Shown: in pieces, positions 10,600 to 25,500 of the stretch
How the letters are laid out: the number at the start of each line of letters is the position of its first letter
How positions within the stretch are numbered: position 1 is the first letter of the stretch
NCBI GenBank assembly: GCA_949128115.1
Contig: OX421967.1
Location: 58,850,855 to 58,914,854, forward strand
DNA: 64,000 nucleotides
Source of the DNA: Anaspis maculata
Taxonomy: Eukaryota; Arthropoda; Insecta; Coleoptera; Scraptiidae
Reading direction: 5' to 3'
The notes under the pieces: model-generated
What the model saw: only the letters and a program-made list of their open reading frames with translations
Told to the model about the DNA's origin: nothing
The model's database searches: none
Position numbers and translations under genes: made by a program

Positions 10600-13500
10600 G
10601 TTCGCTGTCTGATTTAGTACTCGTCGATTTAATAAATGAGGCAGTTAACAAATTCTGCGACAGAGATCCGGTTTTTTTTTTGTAACGCCTCGCTTTGCAA
10701 TGGAAGCGTTGCTGCTACTTTCAAATTCGCAATATTCGTCCTTTGTTTGCAATTTATGCGAAGAACGTAGGAAACGCTGTCTGCACAGGAGCTCAATATT
10801 GACTCACGTTTCAGATAGCTCGATTTGTAGCCTTGTGTATAGTACGTTCACTTCAAGCGTGATTCTGGTCAGCGAGATTTTATTTTCGAGCTTCCAAACG
10901 AGAAATGTGGGAAATCCCCAGAACTTTGCGGTTAGCTGCACTGGCCATCGGCACAATAATTCACAACGATACACGATGTAGTCCGGGCCCCTTTTGAAAC
11001 AGTTCGTAACGTTTCAGTAGTAGCTCAGATAAAATAACAGTAAAATAATTCAGATTTGAAAAGAAACACGATCGCTCAGCCGTTATGAACCGTAACACTC
11101 CCCCCCTAGCAAAACAGTGATTAGCCATCATTGTTTGACCACGGCCATTGTTGACCGTACAAATATGAATATTTGTTGCTTATCTCTTCTTGTCTCGTCT
11201 GGACTAAACGAGGTTTCAATTACTGTTGCAGTTGAAAGGTTACAATCCGAAAATCGCAAACAGCGACGTGAAGGCGATCCTGGAGTACGTCGGCGAGCCG
11301 AGCAACATCTCCGACAAGGACCTGCGCATCAACCCGCATCCGTTCAAGCCGTGCAAGCTGAGGAATTCCTGCGAGGACAACAGCGCCGTAGGCAAGAAGG
11401 GCAACAACAACAACAAGAAGAGGAACAAGGATCACACCAACAGCAGTGCCGGTGATAAGCTGAAGAAGAGCAATTCCATGGGCGAGATATCTTCGTCGGC
11501 TTTCGACGACGACGACGAGGAGGACGTGGTCGTTTTGAGAAACAAGTCGGTGGACAGGCGCGAGAGACGGTCCTGGGGCGAAATGCAGGTTGGTAACTCT
11601 ATGAAGTACCCAGTACTCACATTCGATTACACTATTCATTACCGGTAGTGATTTACGATTCATATATATCGTCACACTTGGATATCGCTCTTTTCAACTT
11701 CGCCGATGTGCTCACTGTCGCTGTGAATTCAATACTGATCTGCTTACTGGTCATGCCGTTTTATAGTGTTCTTGGTATGATAGAAAACAAAAAAGAAACA
11801 GTAGGCTTTCTCGAAAACTCTCAAATGCACAATAATGGAGACGGAGTCTTTCAAAATTGAACTTGAAAAATCGGGCTTTTGAAATAATTCCAGAACCTCT
11901 GATCAATTCTAAATTCAAAGAGAATCGTTCCAGCTGTTCACGAATTACTGCAAGAAAAAGAAAATGTACGACCACCTATGGAAGTGACGTTTTTTTTTTT
12001 GACGTTTTTGACTCTTTGAGTAGGTACCATTTATTTCACAAGTGTGATATTTTCGAAACTTGCACGCTACTTGATTATGCAGACATGTACGAAATTTATT
12101 ACCTGCGATTTTCCAGCTTTTCCACCACAATTATTATCCACCGACACGTACGTTTTCTTATGCGTACGCTCTTCTTCAAGCATTTAATCGTGAATAACAG
12201 CTTTCGCAATCATTTGAAGCCCCAAATCATTCACGGAATTTCGAATTGAGTCTCATTCTTTGAGGGAAAAAAAGCGTTGAATTGTTTGACTTTCCTCGTT
12301 TATTCCAATTCTCATTTCATCAAAAAAATCCCACTTTTTCTAAAATTATGTAATTTATATAAAATTCCGTAATTTCTATTTACTAAAATATAATTACTGA
12401 AATAACTTGAACTAAACTAAACTAAAAAAATATTTATATTTTGTTGTTCGAATTGTGCTCATTTCAAACTGCTATAAAATTGCTATTTTTCGTCGTACCA
12501 CGACATAGCCCAGTTAGCCACCCATGCCCCGACATGGTGAAGGTCGCCGACCCTTTGCCGCCTTTTTTCTAGGCAAAGATTTGTAAGTACCCGGCGCCTC
12601 CACCATGTCGCGCATAACATTTCAATTTTCGTGCCAATTTTTCCCGGGAAAATCAAATTCTGAAGCTAAAATTGTACAATCTATAGAGTGTTTGAAAAGT
12701 TTCAAATGATTTGGACTTTTGAATTTTGGAAATGATGTAGTTTTTTTCTGAATGTTGAATATATGGGCCTGTGACAAATTTTTCAAATGCCCAATATTCT
12801 GAATGGCTTGGAAGAGGCGGGACCCGTACATGGCCGGCACGCAGTGCAGATTTCAGTCCATTGGATTTTTCACGGGATGTGCTGAATCAAGTTCTAAGTT
12901 GGTTTATGGCAAAAAAATATCATCATTCAAGTTTTTGGCATTCGAAGAACACAGTAGGTTTTTTATTTGATCACGTCTCCTCTGAGAAAAAATTATTTCA
13001 ATTTTGTTGTTCGAGTTGTCCTCATTTCAAACTGCTATAAAATTGCTATTTTTCATCGTACCACGACATAGTCTAGCTAGCCACTGAACAGCTAGCTTTG
13101 CCCCGACATGGTGAAGGTCGCCGACCCTTTGCCGCCTTTATTCTAGGCAAAGATTTATAATTACCTGGCTCCTTCACCATGTCGCGCATAGCGTTTTCAT
13201 TGATTGTGGACCCCCCCTCTCGAAGTTTGGCAGATTAAACCGGGTACAGGGCTCCCACTTTCAACCGATCAAACTTTAGGAACAATTTTTTTTGTTCTCC
13301 CGATTCAAAACAAAGGGCAAAGTTCTCACGAGGTGAGTTCTACAGCACTTTCTGCGAGTAGGATTTTTCGTTTTTTTTTTCAAATCAATGAGGAACGGTT
13401 CAATGCGATTGGCTCCAATTGAGCCTATAATCGATTTTACTCTTTTTTTTTTCATTAGATTAAGCTATGAAAAATGTGATCAGTATCAGAAGATGGGGCC

Positions 13501-16500
13501 TTGGTGCAGTTGGCATTTTCATTCAGTAGCCCGCGCTTGGGCATCATTTTCCCGATTGGCCACCGCTACCTAACAGCATTAGCGAAGAGCCACCAATCAG
13601 TAGAGACGATTTTCACTACGTAATCTCGAATGTTTTGATTTGCGCGTAAACTTGCGATGACAGCTGTCACATCACACGTAGCACATGCATAAAGACGTTA
13701 GCATCAAGTTAGCATTGTTAAATTTCTAAATATTTTTTTCAAATGTTTTTCTCCTTATCGGCACTTATCGCGGCCATAGGAGTTTATATGCCTTTATTAA
13801 TATCAATTACAGTTGAAAAATCCATTTTACGACACAACAACCCAGACTTACATTACCGGGAATCGAACCCGGAACTCCACTTTGCCGAGCAGGTACGCAT
13901 CCCACTCGACTTCTGGGCCGTCTTCAATTTCTAATAAAAAAAGCTATGATACTGGTTATAGGTTAGTTTGCAGACACTGCCTGTCAAGTTAGATGAGTGA
14001 TTTGAGTAACCTGCTAAAAAAAAATACAGTCGCTCACTTTGCGAAATTTTGAGTTCAAAATCTGATTTTTCGAGTTTGAAATTCAAATTTTTGAAGATAA
14101 TTTCAAAATTCCGCATTTGAATGTTGAAATTACGAGAAATCTTGATCGGAATCATCAGACCAGAGTTTTTGTGTAATTATGGTTGATTTTCTGACTGAGA
14201 AGTCGAAATTTAGACAATTTTTCGAGTTGAAAATTAAAATTTTTGAGGATGATTTCACAATTCCGCATTTGAATGTCGATATTACGTGAAATCTTGATCG
14301 GAATTATCGGACTAAAGTTTTGATTTGAATAATGGTTGATGTTCTGACTTTTAAGTCGAAATTTTGAGTGCAAAATGGGACTTTTCGAGTTGAAAATTCA
14401 AATTTTTAAGGATAGATTTAAAATTTCGCATTTGAATGTCGAAATTACTAAAATTCTTGATTAAAATCATCAGATGGAAGTTTTTTTTAATTATGGTTGA
14501 TTTTCTGACTTTGAAGTCAAAATTCAGAGTTCAAAATAAAATTTTTCGAGTGTAAAATTCAAACTTTTGAGGATTACTTCAAAATTCCGCCTTTAAATAT
14601 CGAAATTACGAGAAATGTTGATCGGAATCAATCGGATTTTTTTTTAGATTGATTGATTTTCTGACTGAAGTCGAAATTCAGAGTTCAGAACCGAATTTTT
14701 CGAGTTTAAAATTCAATTTTTGAGGATAACTTTAAAATTCCACATTTGAATGTCCAAATTATGAGAAATCTTAATCAGAATTACCAGACTTGAGTCGAAT
14801 TTTTCGACTTCAAAAGTTAACAGTTTGCTTTCCATTTCAGAGTCGAAAGCAGAAATTTCAAGCATTATTAAGCCACGATTTCAAAGAAAAAATCCATTTT
14901 TTGACTATGATAATAAAAAATTTAGAGTTTGAAAGACGAATTTCCTTAAACATGTCTAAAATTCTTAATCTCAAAGTCGAAATTACAAGACATGACCAAC
15001 GCAATTTTGATATCCAAGTCGAATTTGTGACTTCAAATTGGGTCATTCTTGGCCACATATCGAATTTAAATTTGTAAGTGGAATTTTTGAATTTTAAGTC
15101 AAAACTCTGAGAGTGAAGTTGAAATTTCGGTGTTTAAGTTGAAATTCCGAGCATTGTCAACTTTTAAGTTGGAACTTCAGGTTTCAATCGAGATTCCGAG
15201 ACCTAAATCGACACTATGAGGTCTAAAATGAGAATTCTAAAATACAAAGTCAAAATTCTGAGATTGAGGACAACATTTTTAGTAGTAGAAGTTGAAATAT
15301 AAATTTTTGAAAATGGAGCCGAATGTATAGTGAAACCCGTTATTCTGAAAATAAAATAGCATAGGATTTGTAGGATAGAAGAAAGTCGTGATTATTCCGA
15401 GATTGAAATCGAATTTCTGACGAGTTTGAAAGTCGAAATTTCGAAATCTAAATCAAAATTCCGAGTTTGAAAATCGCAATTCCCCAATAAAAAAAAAGCT
15501 AAATTCTGTCAAATAGGTCTAGGTTATTTCATTAAAATCGCAATTTCGAGTTTCAAAAGTCAAAATTCTGAAAATCAAGTCCAACTGGACTCCTAAACCG
15601 AATTTTTTATTTAAATTTTGACTTTTTTCAAGTCCAAATTGTAGTTTTGAAATTTCGAGTGTAAAGTCAGAATCTTGCAAACGGAGACCCGAGTTCCGAG
15701 CTCAAAGTTCCAAAATCATGAGCAAAACTCTGAGACCAAAGTTTTCAAAAGTTGAAATTCTGAGGAACGCAAGTCGAAATTCCGAAAGACAGTTCGAATT
15801 TCTGGCTTTTGATCCTAAATTTTGAATTCGAAGTCGAACTCCCGGCAATAAAGTCTCGATACCAGCTTTGAGAATCAAAATTTTCGTTTTTTCAAGTTGC
15901 AATTCCGATATTGAAGTCAATCCCAAGATTTAAACTCAGAATTCAGACTTACAAACGCGGAGTTCCGACTTCAAGTTTTACAGTTGCGATTTTGATCTCT
16001 CAAAAGGTAGAAATTCGAACTGCGTTTCGAAACTTCGACTTTCGTTTCTCAAAATTTCAACTTTTCAAGTCAGAAACTCGACTTTGGTCTCACAAATGCT
16101 TATCGTTCCGAAATTTGACTCGGCATATTGACTTCGAACTCAAAATTTGGACTTCAAACTGGAATTTGGAATTTAGTCTCAAAATTATCCACTTTCAAAA
16201 ACAAAACCCACTTTGAAGTCATGAAATTTAATTTGAGTCTCAGAATTTTGAAGGCTACGTTCAGTAGTTTCGAGTTTTGAACTCGAATTTTGGCTTTATT
16301 TTTAGAAATTATCAGTATTTAGTACTTATCAGACAATTTCAACTGAATCTCGACTCAAAATTTCAATTATCACTCGAAATTCGAACTTTTTAAAGTAAAA
16401 AAGTTCAATAGTTTCAATAGTTAAATAGTATTTCAGAATGTCGACTTGATGATGTCGGAATTTTGACTTCAAACTCCGACCTCGACTTTCAAACCAGTAT

Positions 16501-19500
16501 TTCGACTTAATTTCAATCAATCAATCAATAGTTTATTGACCATTAAAAAGCTGTCATTCTCAAAATTTCTACGTGCAAACTCAGTGTTTCGACTTCCAAC
16601 TGGGAAGTTGACTGCTGAACTTTGAAGTCAGAAATTCGACTTCAATTTTAGAAAACCGAAATTTCTCACAATTTCAACTTTCGTGTACGAAATTTTTCAC
16701 TTGTTCTTGTAAATTAGACTTCGAATTGAACGCGGAATTTCGACTTAGAAGTCTGTATATCTATCAAAGTAATGAAAATTTCAACTTTGACGACGAAACT
16801 TCAACTTGGTTCTTGAACTTCTCACAAAGTTGCGACTTTCAACTTGGAGTTTCAATATCCAGCTGATAACGCTAGGAATTTTGACACCGGACACGGAATT
16901 TCGACTTCGAAACTCGAAATTGCGATTTTAATCCCAAAATCTCGACTTCGAACCGGGAATTTTGATTTCAATCACAGTATTTCGGTGTTATACTTGAGAA
17001 TTTTGTTTTGCGAACTCAGAATTTTTATTGCAAATACTTGGTATTTCGACTTCAAACTTACAGTGTTTACACTTCAAATTAACATTTTCAACTTTGTAAC
17101 AAAAATTATAGGTTACTTTGCAGACACTGCCTGTCATGTTTCAAATAAATCCAACCTGTGACAATGACTTGAGTAACCTGCTGAAAAATTCAAAGTCGCT
17201 CAATTTGCGACTTTTCTTAACCCCGATCTGTAGTTCATGTCGGTTCATGTCAAAAAAATATCAGTGTAGTTTTTGGCAATAAAAAAAACAATAGATTTTT
17301 CATTTAATCACAGCCACTTCGAGCAAATCATCCAGTTTTTTGGCGCATTTTCGTAAGAAAATCACGCTTATATGGCCGGTTTGTCTGTCTGTGTCTGTCC
17401 GTCTGTCTGTCCGTGTAGAAATTAAGAAGTTGTACTCCTCCTCGGGGAATGAAGTTAGAGCCTTGGAACTTTTTTTGAATGATGGCTGATGTCCCCAAGG
17501 GTGGCCAATGGGCAATAATTCTTCAATCCATACATAGTTATCATTATTATTATTATCATCATCAAAAACAAAGATTTACTGTGCACTTTTGAGAAGTTGA
17601 ATTCCTCCTCCGGGAATGTAGCTAGAGCCTTGGAATTTTGTCCGATGGATAGCTGATATCCCCAAGGGTGGCCAATGGGCATTCTTTTTTTATACATACA
17701 TAGTTATCACTATTATTATCAAAAAACAAAGATTTCCTGTGCACTTCTAAGAAATTGAACTCCTCCTCGGGGAATGAACCTAAAGCCCTGGAACTTTTTC
17801 CGATGGATAGCTTAGGTTTCCAAGGGTGGCCAGTGAACAGATTGGATTCCATGGTTGCGCCGCCATCTTGGCCGCCATATTGAATTTTCTTATTAGTGGA
17901 ACGATTTTCATGGAACTTGGAACTTACCCTTGTCACGTGTGATCATTCTTATTTTCAAGCTGAATTTCATGATTTCGCCGCCATATTGAAATCTCTCATT
18001 AGTGGAACGATTGTCATGAAACTTGGAACTTATTCTTGTCTTGTATGAACATTCTTATTTTCAAGCTGAATTTCATGATTCCGCTGCCATCTTAGCCGCC
18101 ATATTGAAATCTGTTAATAGTGGAGGGATTGTCATGTAACTCACCCTTGTCGCCTTGTCTCGTATAATCATTCTTATTTTCGAGTTGAATTTCATAATTC
18201 CGCCGCTATCTTGGCCGCCATATTAAAATTTCTCATTTTTGGAACGATTGTCATGAAACGTGAAACTTACTCTTGTCTCGCATGTACATTCAATTTTCAA
18301 GCCGGACTTCATTTCAATCAATGACATATCTGCACTAAGAAAATGCGCTATTGTGACTCACGCACGTGAGGGGATATTCACTTGTTTGCTTAAGCTGTCC
18401 ATATTTCAAACTGCCATAAAATCGTTATTTTTTGTAGAGAGCTTCTTAAGACAGTTGTATTAGTGAAAATATATATACTGTCACAAATAGCAGCTACGCT
18501 ATGCGCGACATGTTGGAGGTCACCGACCCTTTGCCGCCCTTATTCCTCCAGGAAATACCTTCGAGTTTATAGTCGTTGGATTGCTCAAATTCAACCTAAG
18601 CCGTAGCATTGGTTACTCATTACATATTAGCAATTAGAAGATAATTTCAAGAAATCTTCCAATGACTGGCGTGTTAGCGCGATAGTATCAATTAATTCCA
18701 ACTGGTTTTTCAGTCGCCCGCACCGAGCTTGATCCAGCATCAGAACCTGTCTGCGGAAAATCTGGAAACGGCCGACTTCCACGTCGTCACCAAGAAGAAG
18801 AACAAGCAGCGAAAGCGACGCAGCAGTCTCGGCACATCCGGAGTCGACTCTTCTTCTGGAGCTCATTCCGCCGGAAGTCGTCATCACAACCACAACCAGC
18901 AGCAGCAACAGCAGCACCAGCACCTCGGCCAACAGCGCGATTGTTCCGGCCGCAAATCCTCCGAGGACGGCCACAGCTACAGCCAATCGGGTTCTTCGTA
19001 CGCCACGTCGTCGGTGTCGGAGGGTGGCGGAAGAAGCGGCAAGCCGACGGCCGCCCGCAGCGCCCCCCAGAGCGACAAATCCGATTCGTGTTCCGACGCC
19101 GACTCCGTGCACTCGCTGCCGATTTCGGCCGTGGCCGCGCACGAAATTTCCGAACCGGAGGTCGTCGCGATAGCAACCGATCCGATCAGTGCCGAAGTGG
19201 CAACGGCGGCGGCAGCGACCAAAGCCAAAGTCTTGTCGTACGCGGACATGGCCCGCAACGGAGACGCTTCGTGCCGCACGAAACAGCAACAGCGCACCTC
19301 GTTCGGAACCAAGATCATGACGAACTATGCTAAAACCGGCGGCGGCGGCGTTGGGGGCGCCGTTATCGTCGACAATAACGCTAACAGTGTTTATAATCTT
19401 AACAATATCAATAGTAACATTAACATTAGTAATAATAGTAAAGTACAGCCGAAAGTTGAAAGGCGGAAATCGCTTGAAGCGCCACCTGCACCGCCGCAGG

Positions 19501-22500
19501 CCAATCAGGGCGGTGAAGAAGACGAAATGAAAGAAAAACAGCAGCAGCAAGAGGAAAAACAAGAACCTCCGGATGTTACCAGCATCAAGAGTTTTCCAGC
19601 CATCAAGTCGCCTTTGGAAAAGAACCACGGCCAGTCGAGTGGTGTCAGTAGTAACTTTAGTGGTAACAACAGTAATAGCAGCAGCAGTAGTAGTAATAAG
19701 GGGAAAACGCAAAAGATCGACGCTTCAACCAATACGGGACAGATGAACGCTTGGAACAACAACAGAGGAGTTTCCGCGATTTCTGCCGCCGCGAGTGATT
19801 CCAGCAGCAGTGGAACCGGAGGATTATTCGAAAACGTATCAGGAAATTACGCAGTAAGTTTTTCTGTTGTCACCTGACGTCAGCGCTTACGTGACATTCC
19901 CCCCTTTTCTAAAATGCCGACTCGGCTCTGACGTTGTAATGACAGGGTGTTTGCAAACTTGGGGTAGGAAATTGAACAGCAGGTAGCGAAATGCTCCAGA
20001 AATGCCATTAAAATTTTGAAAAATTTCAATTTTCAATATTTTTTGATAATTTTAATTTTTGGAAAATGGAGGGTCAAAAGGTGGTCCTGCGACCCCTTCT
20101 TTTTTTGTTATTTTAAAAGATTATAGTGAACTCTTCCATCAGACCAAAAAGCGAATTTTTTGAATCTTTTAATGTGTTTTGTAATTCTCTTTAGTGTACA
20201 GGGTGAGTCATAGATCCTAAAAATCTATTTTTCCTCGAAAATGCTCGTGGAAAGTTCTAGAAGTTATAAAACTGTTGCAGAGCAACAGATAACACAAATA
20301 GTTCCCATATGAAATTTTCTTGATGCATTTTTTGAAGAAAACTGGATTTTCAGGATTTACGGTTCACCCTGTATAGCAAATTAAATTACAAAACAAATTC
20401 AAAGGTTCAAAAACTTTGCTTTTTGATCTATTAAAAAGAGTGCAGTGAAATAGTTCAAAATAACGAAAATAGAGGGGGTCAAAAAAACACCTTTTGACCC
20501 TCCATATTTTCAAACATAAAAGCCCTAAATTTTTTCCAATATTTGGTATTGGTATTGAAAAGCACAATACAGACATCAAAATGTTGGAATCTGAAAATTT
20601 TACCGTGTCATGCGTGGAAATGCGACTCGAGTGCCGCATGTCACCGTCGTTTAGAAATATCGGGTGAGTCAAAGCGGGTGGAAGCTCAAAACCCAGCGGC
20701 AGCCATTTTTTCCTTTGTTTTGAAAGATTTTGTTGAATTAGTTATTCTTCAACTATCTATTACAAGCTTATCCGCCTTTGACACGCATATCTTCAAGCAA
20801 TAAAAAAAATACAGCAATATCAATGGGTAATAAAGTTCTTCTTTTTGAAATTTCCAGGATCTCAAGACGAATTGCTGAGATTTAAGTCACAATTCTAAAT
20901 TAAAACCCCAAGTTTGAAAGTCGAGAAACTGAGTGTAAAGTTTAAATTCATGAGAATCAAGTCTAACTAGACTTCCAAACCGAGATATTCGAAACTTCGA
21001 AATTATAAGCAAATTCTGAGACCAGAATTGCAAAAGTTGAAATTTTGAGAAACAATAGTAAATATTCTGAAGTGCAATTCAAATATCCGGTATTTGAGCC
21101 TAAGTCGAATTCTTGACAATAAATTCTATAACAAACTTTCAAAATCATAATTTTGATTTTGTAATTCGCAATTCTGATATTGAAGTCAAATTCTGAGAAT
21201 GAGTCAGAGTACAGACTTCTAAATTGGACTTCAGAACAAAATTTTAATCCAAGAATTTTGACTTCAAAGTCAACAACTCGGAATCTCGGCATTGATCTTG
21301 GAATGTAGCCTTTCAATCTGGGAATTTCAACTTCAGCACCAGAATTTTAACTTCGTTCTCAGAATTTCTACTCCATACTCAAAATTTTGACTTGCCAATT
21401 TGAATTTTCAATTTAACTAAAAATTATCTAATTTGAAGTCACAAATTCGACTTGGATATCATAATTATTGCGTTGGCCATGTTAATTTTGACTTCGGAAT
21501 TAAGAATTTTAGACTTGTTGTAGGAAATTTGACTTTCAAACTCGAAATTTTCACTTTCAATGTCAGAAAGTTGACTTTTTCCTTGAAATCTTGGCTTTAT
21601 TGTGCTTGAAATTTATGTTTTAGACTCTAAAATGGAAAGCAAACTGAATACTTTTGAAGTCAAAAACTCGACTCAAGTCTTATGATTCCGATCAAGATTT
21701 CCCGTAATTTCGACATTCAAATGCGGAATTTTGAAATTATCCTCAAAAATTCGAATTTTGAACTCGAAAAATCCGATTTAGAAGTCTGAATTTTGACTTC
21801 TAAGTCATAAAATCAACTATTATCAAAGGGAAAAACATTTATGATAATTCCGATCAAGATTTCTCGGAATTCCGGCATTCAAATGCGGAATTTTGAAGTT
21901 ATCCTCAAAAATTAAAATTTTCGACTTGGAAAATTCGATTTTGAATCCTGAATTTCGACTTCAAAGTCTGAAAATCAACGATATTCGAAAAAAAAACTTT
22001 CATTCAATAATCCCGATCAAGATTTTCCGTAATTTTGACATTCAAATGCGGAATTCTGAAGCTTTCCCCATGAATTTAAATTTCACACTCGAAAAATTTG
22101 ATTTTGAACTCTGTATTTCGACTTCAAAGCCAGAAAATCAACCATAATTTCAAAAAAATTGTGTTTGAAAATTCCGATCAAAATTCCTCGTAATTTCGAC
22201 ATTCTAATGCGGAATTTTAAACATATCCTCAAAAAATTTGAATTTTATACCCGAAAAACTTGATTTTGAACTCTGAATTCCCACTTCAAAGTCAGAAAAT
22301 CAACCATAATTTGAAAAACACTTCAGTCTCATAATTTCGATCATAATTTCTCGTCAATTCGACATTCAAATGGGAAATTTTGAAGTTATCCTCAAAAATT
22401 TGAATTTTCAACTCGAAATATTTGAATTCTGAATTTCGACTTCAAAGTCAGAAAATCCATCATAATCTAAAAAAAATTCAGCCTATAAATTTTCAGTTTC

Positions 22501-25500
22501 CTGTCTTCCCACAAGTTTTTTGTAAAGATATTTATTTCAACTGGCCGGTTTCGAGGGCCTCCTCGAAAAAAAAATTATACGTCAGATTTCTGCGAAAATA
22601 TACAACTTTTTATCTCTTTTAACATATGCTTTTAACACACACTGTTTGATACTTTGACGAGGAGGGACCAGAGGCTCTCGAAACCGGTCAGTTGAAATAA
22701 ACATCTCTACAAAGAACTTGTGGGAAGACAGAAAACCAAAAATGTACATAATTATACAATCCCACTGAGAGATGGCGGAAAAATTCCTGAAAACTAAATT
22801 CAGTCTGATAATTCCGATCAAGATTTTTCGTAATTTCGACATTCAAATGTGGAATTTTGAAATTATGCTCAAGAATTTTAATTTTCAACTCGAAAAATCC
22901 GATTTAGAAGTCTGAATTTCGACTTCAAAGTTCGAAAATCATCCGTATTCTTAAGAAACCTGAGTCTGATAATTTCGATCAAGATCTCTCGTAATTTCGA
23001 CATTTAAATTCGGAATTTTGAGGATACCCTCAAAAATTTGAATTTGAAACTCGAAAAATTCGATTTTCTACTGTGAATTTCGACTTTGAATTCGATTTTG
23101 AACTCTAAGCTCCGACTTCAAAGTCAGAAAATCAACCATAATTTAGAAAAACTTTAGTCGGATAATTCCTATCAAGATTTCTTGTAATTTCGACATTCAA
23201 ATGCGGAATTGAGGAATTATCCTTAAAAATTTGAAAGTTTGAACTCGAAAAATCGTCTGAATTTTTCGACTTCAAAGTCAGAAAGCCAACCATAATTTGT
23301 TAAATGTTATGTCTGATGATTCCGATCAAGATTTCTAGCAATTTCGACATTCAAATGCGAAATTTTGAAGCTATCCTCAAAAATTTGAAATTATAAACTC
23401 TGAATTTCGATTACAAAGTCAGAAAATCAACCATAATTTAAAAAAACTTCAGAGTCTGATAATTCCAATCAAGATTTCTCGTAATTTTGGTATTCAAGTG
23501 CGGAATTTTGAAGTATCCTCAAAATATTGAATCTCAAACTCGAAAAATTCGATTTTGAACCCAAAATCTCGACTTTTTAGTCAGAAAATCAACCATAATT
23601 CACAAAGCTTCAACTTGGAGACGGAAATTCCACTCGATTCTCAGAATTTCGACTTTGAAATTAAAAATTCCGGCATTAGCAAAATTGTTGCCTATTCACA
23701 GAATTTTGGCTTGATACTGAAGAATCTTCATTTTTTCTTGTACACGAGATGTCAAATTCAGATCTCGGAATTTCGACTTGGAAACTCAGAATTTTGATTT
23801 TATCCCAAAGTTTTCACTTGAACTAAGAATTTTCATTTCAATCACAGTATTTTGGTTTCATACTCGAGATTTTGTTTATCAAATTTGGAATTTCCATTCA
23901 AAACTCTACAGTTTTGGCCTCGGACTCACAATAATTTTGACTTTGAAGTGTTACTACATAATTAGACTCGATTTTATTAGAATTTTTGACTTTTTATTTT
24001 GAAATTTCAACTCTCAAGCTCGAAATTTCAATTTGAAATTAGGAATTCCGCGCGAAATCCACAATTTTAAGAATTTTTACAGTAATCTTGGAATGTCACC
24101 GATCATGATGACGTCATCCAGATTGACTAGAAGAAATATGTTCAAAAAACATTCCATTTAACGCTCGAAGGTGACAGGTGCATTACACAGTCCGAATGGG
24201 ATATCGTAAAACTGGGATAATCTATCTTTATTTTTTTATAGTAATAACGCCAATTACGGATTTTTAAGTTATAGTCAGTCTTTTGACAGCACACTCACTT
24301 GTCTAGATCGCCATTTAACCGTCAGATGGCGGACCACTTTTAAAACAGTGAATAGCACGTGAATAGTAATCAGTTGATCAAAATTTTAATTAAAAATTGA
24401 CAGTTTTTTTTTATTTTGATGGAGAACGTTTACTAAAAAGAATTCGTCCGCAGGTGTTCAACAAGCTGCCGCCGGACATCCAGGACGTCCAGACCATCGA
24501 AAAGATGCAGCTGCTGAGCCAGGGCCACCCGTACGAAGAGTCCGAGCTGTCAACGTCGGCGGCCGACTGCACGCCTCTCCCTTCCATAACTTCGAATAGC
24601 ACCGGTGCTTCGTCGGCCATAGTCACATCCACCCCCAAGATCACCCCGACCACCAATGACTGCAGTTTGGACTGTGATATAAGTGAAAGGAGAACTTTGA
24701 AAAACAATAATAACATTAATAACAATAACAATAAAGTCGGTGTTACCGCCGCCGATGCCGCGGGCGATTGTAACGTCGACGCTTCGTCGGTTAGAGATGA
24801 CAGCAGTAGTGGTGGCAGGCGCTACGAAGATAGGAATTTAATTATTAACGAAAGCGGTTTAGAACACTTCGAAATTGGGGAATCGGACGAAACGAGTCGG
24901 GCAGAAGAAGCATATCTTCGGCAACAGCAGCAGCAGCAGCAGCTTTTGGAAGAACGTCCTCCTGTTGTCATCCTAAGCGGCGGTGAACCGAAGGAAATCT
25001 CAGGATTAGTGTTTGGATTTGATATTAACGAACAGTTGTTGAACGAAGGTCGCAGTTTGACTGTCGAAGAGTTCACAGCGTCTTTTGTGTTTCCGAGGAA
25101 CTACACCAGGACGAGCCACAACCATGCTGATATTGCCAAGTTCATCGCTGATGGTCAGTATTTTTCAAGGATAAAACTTCATGGTTGATATTATATAAAT
25201 TTTCATCTCCACTAAACTGCGCACAAACGAATTTGACGGTATCGAAAATTTTGCTTTTTTTTTCTTTCAAAACGCGTTTTTTTTTCAATGACAACCGATT
25301 TTGATATAGATTTTTGCTCTTTGTAAGCCTCATTCTTCAGCAATCTGTTCAACTGATGCCTACCAGTATTTTATCGATTTTTTACAAGCTGATTGATATT
25401 ATGCGAAGTAGTGAAAAATCACCATTAGTTCTAGTTGTTCCCGTTTTTATGAAGAAATATTTTTTTGAGTTTCAATGATGCAGTCATGGAGTTCGATGTC

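Noticed and set aside
13841..13919. Functional tRNA gene
   Set aside because: The B-box is perfect, but the anticodon and acceptor stems do not pair well and no terminator is evident. A SINE head explains it better.
18627..19712. 361-codon minus-strand frame over exon 3 of gene 1
   Set aside because: It is the antisense shadow of a well-supported exon. The translation is Arg/Leu/Phe-rich low complexity, with no start or splice context.
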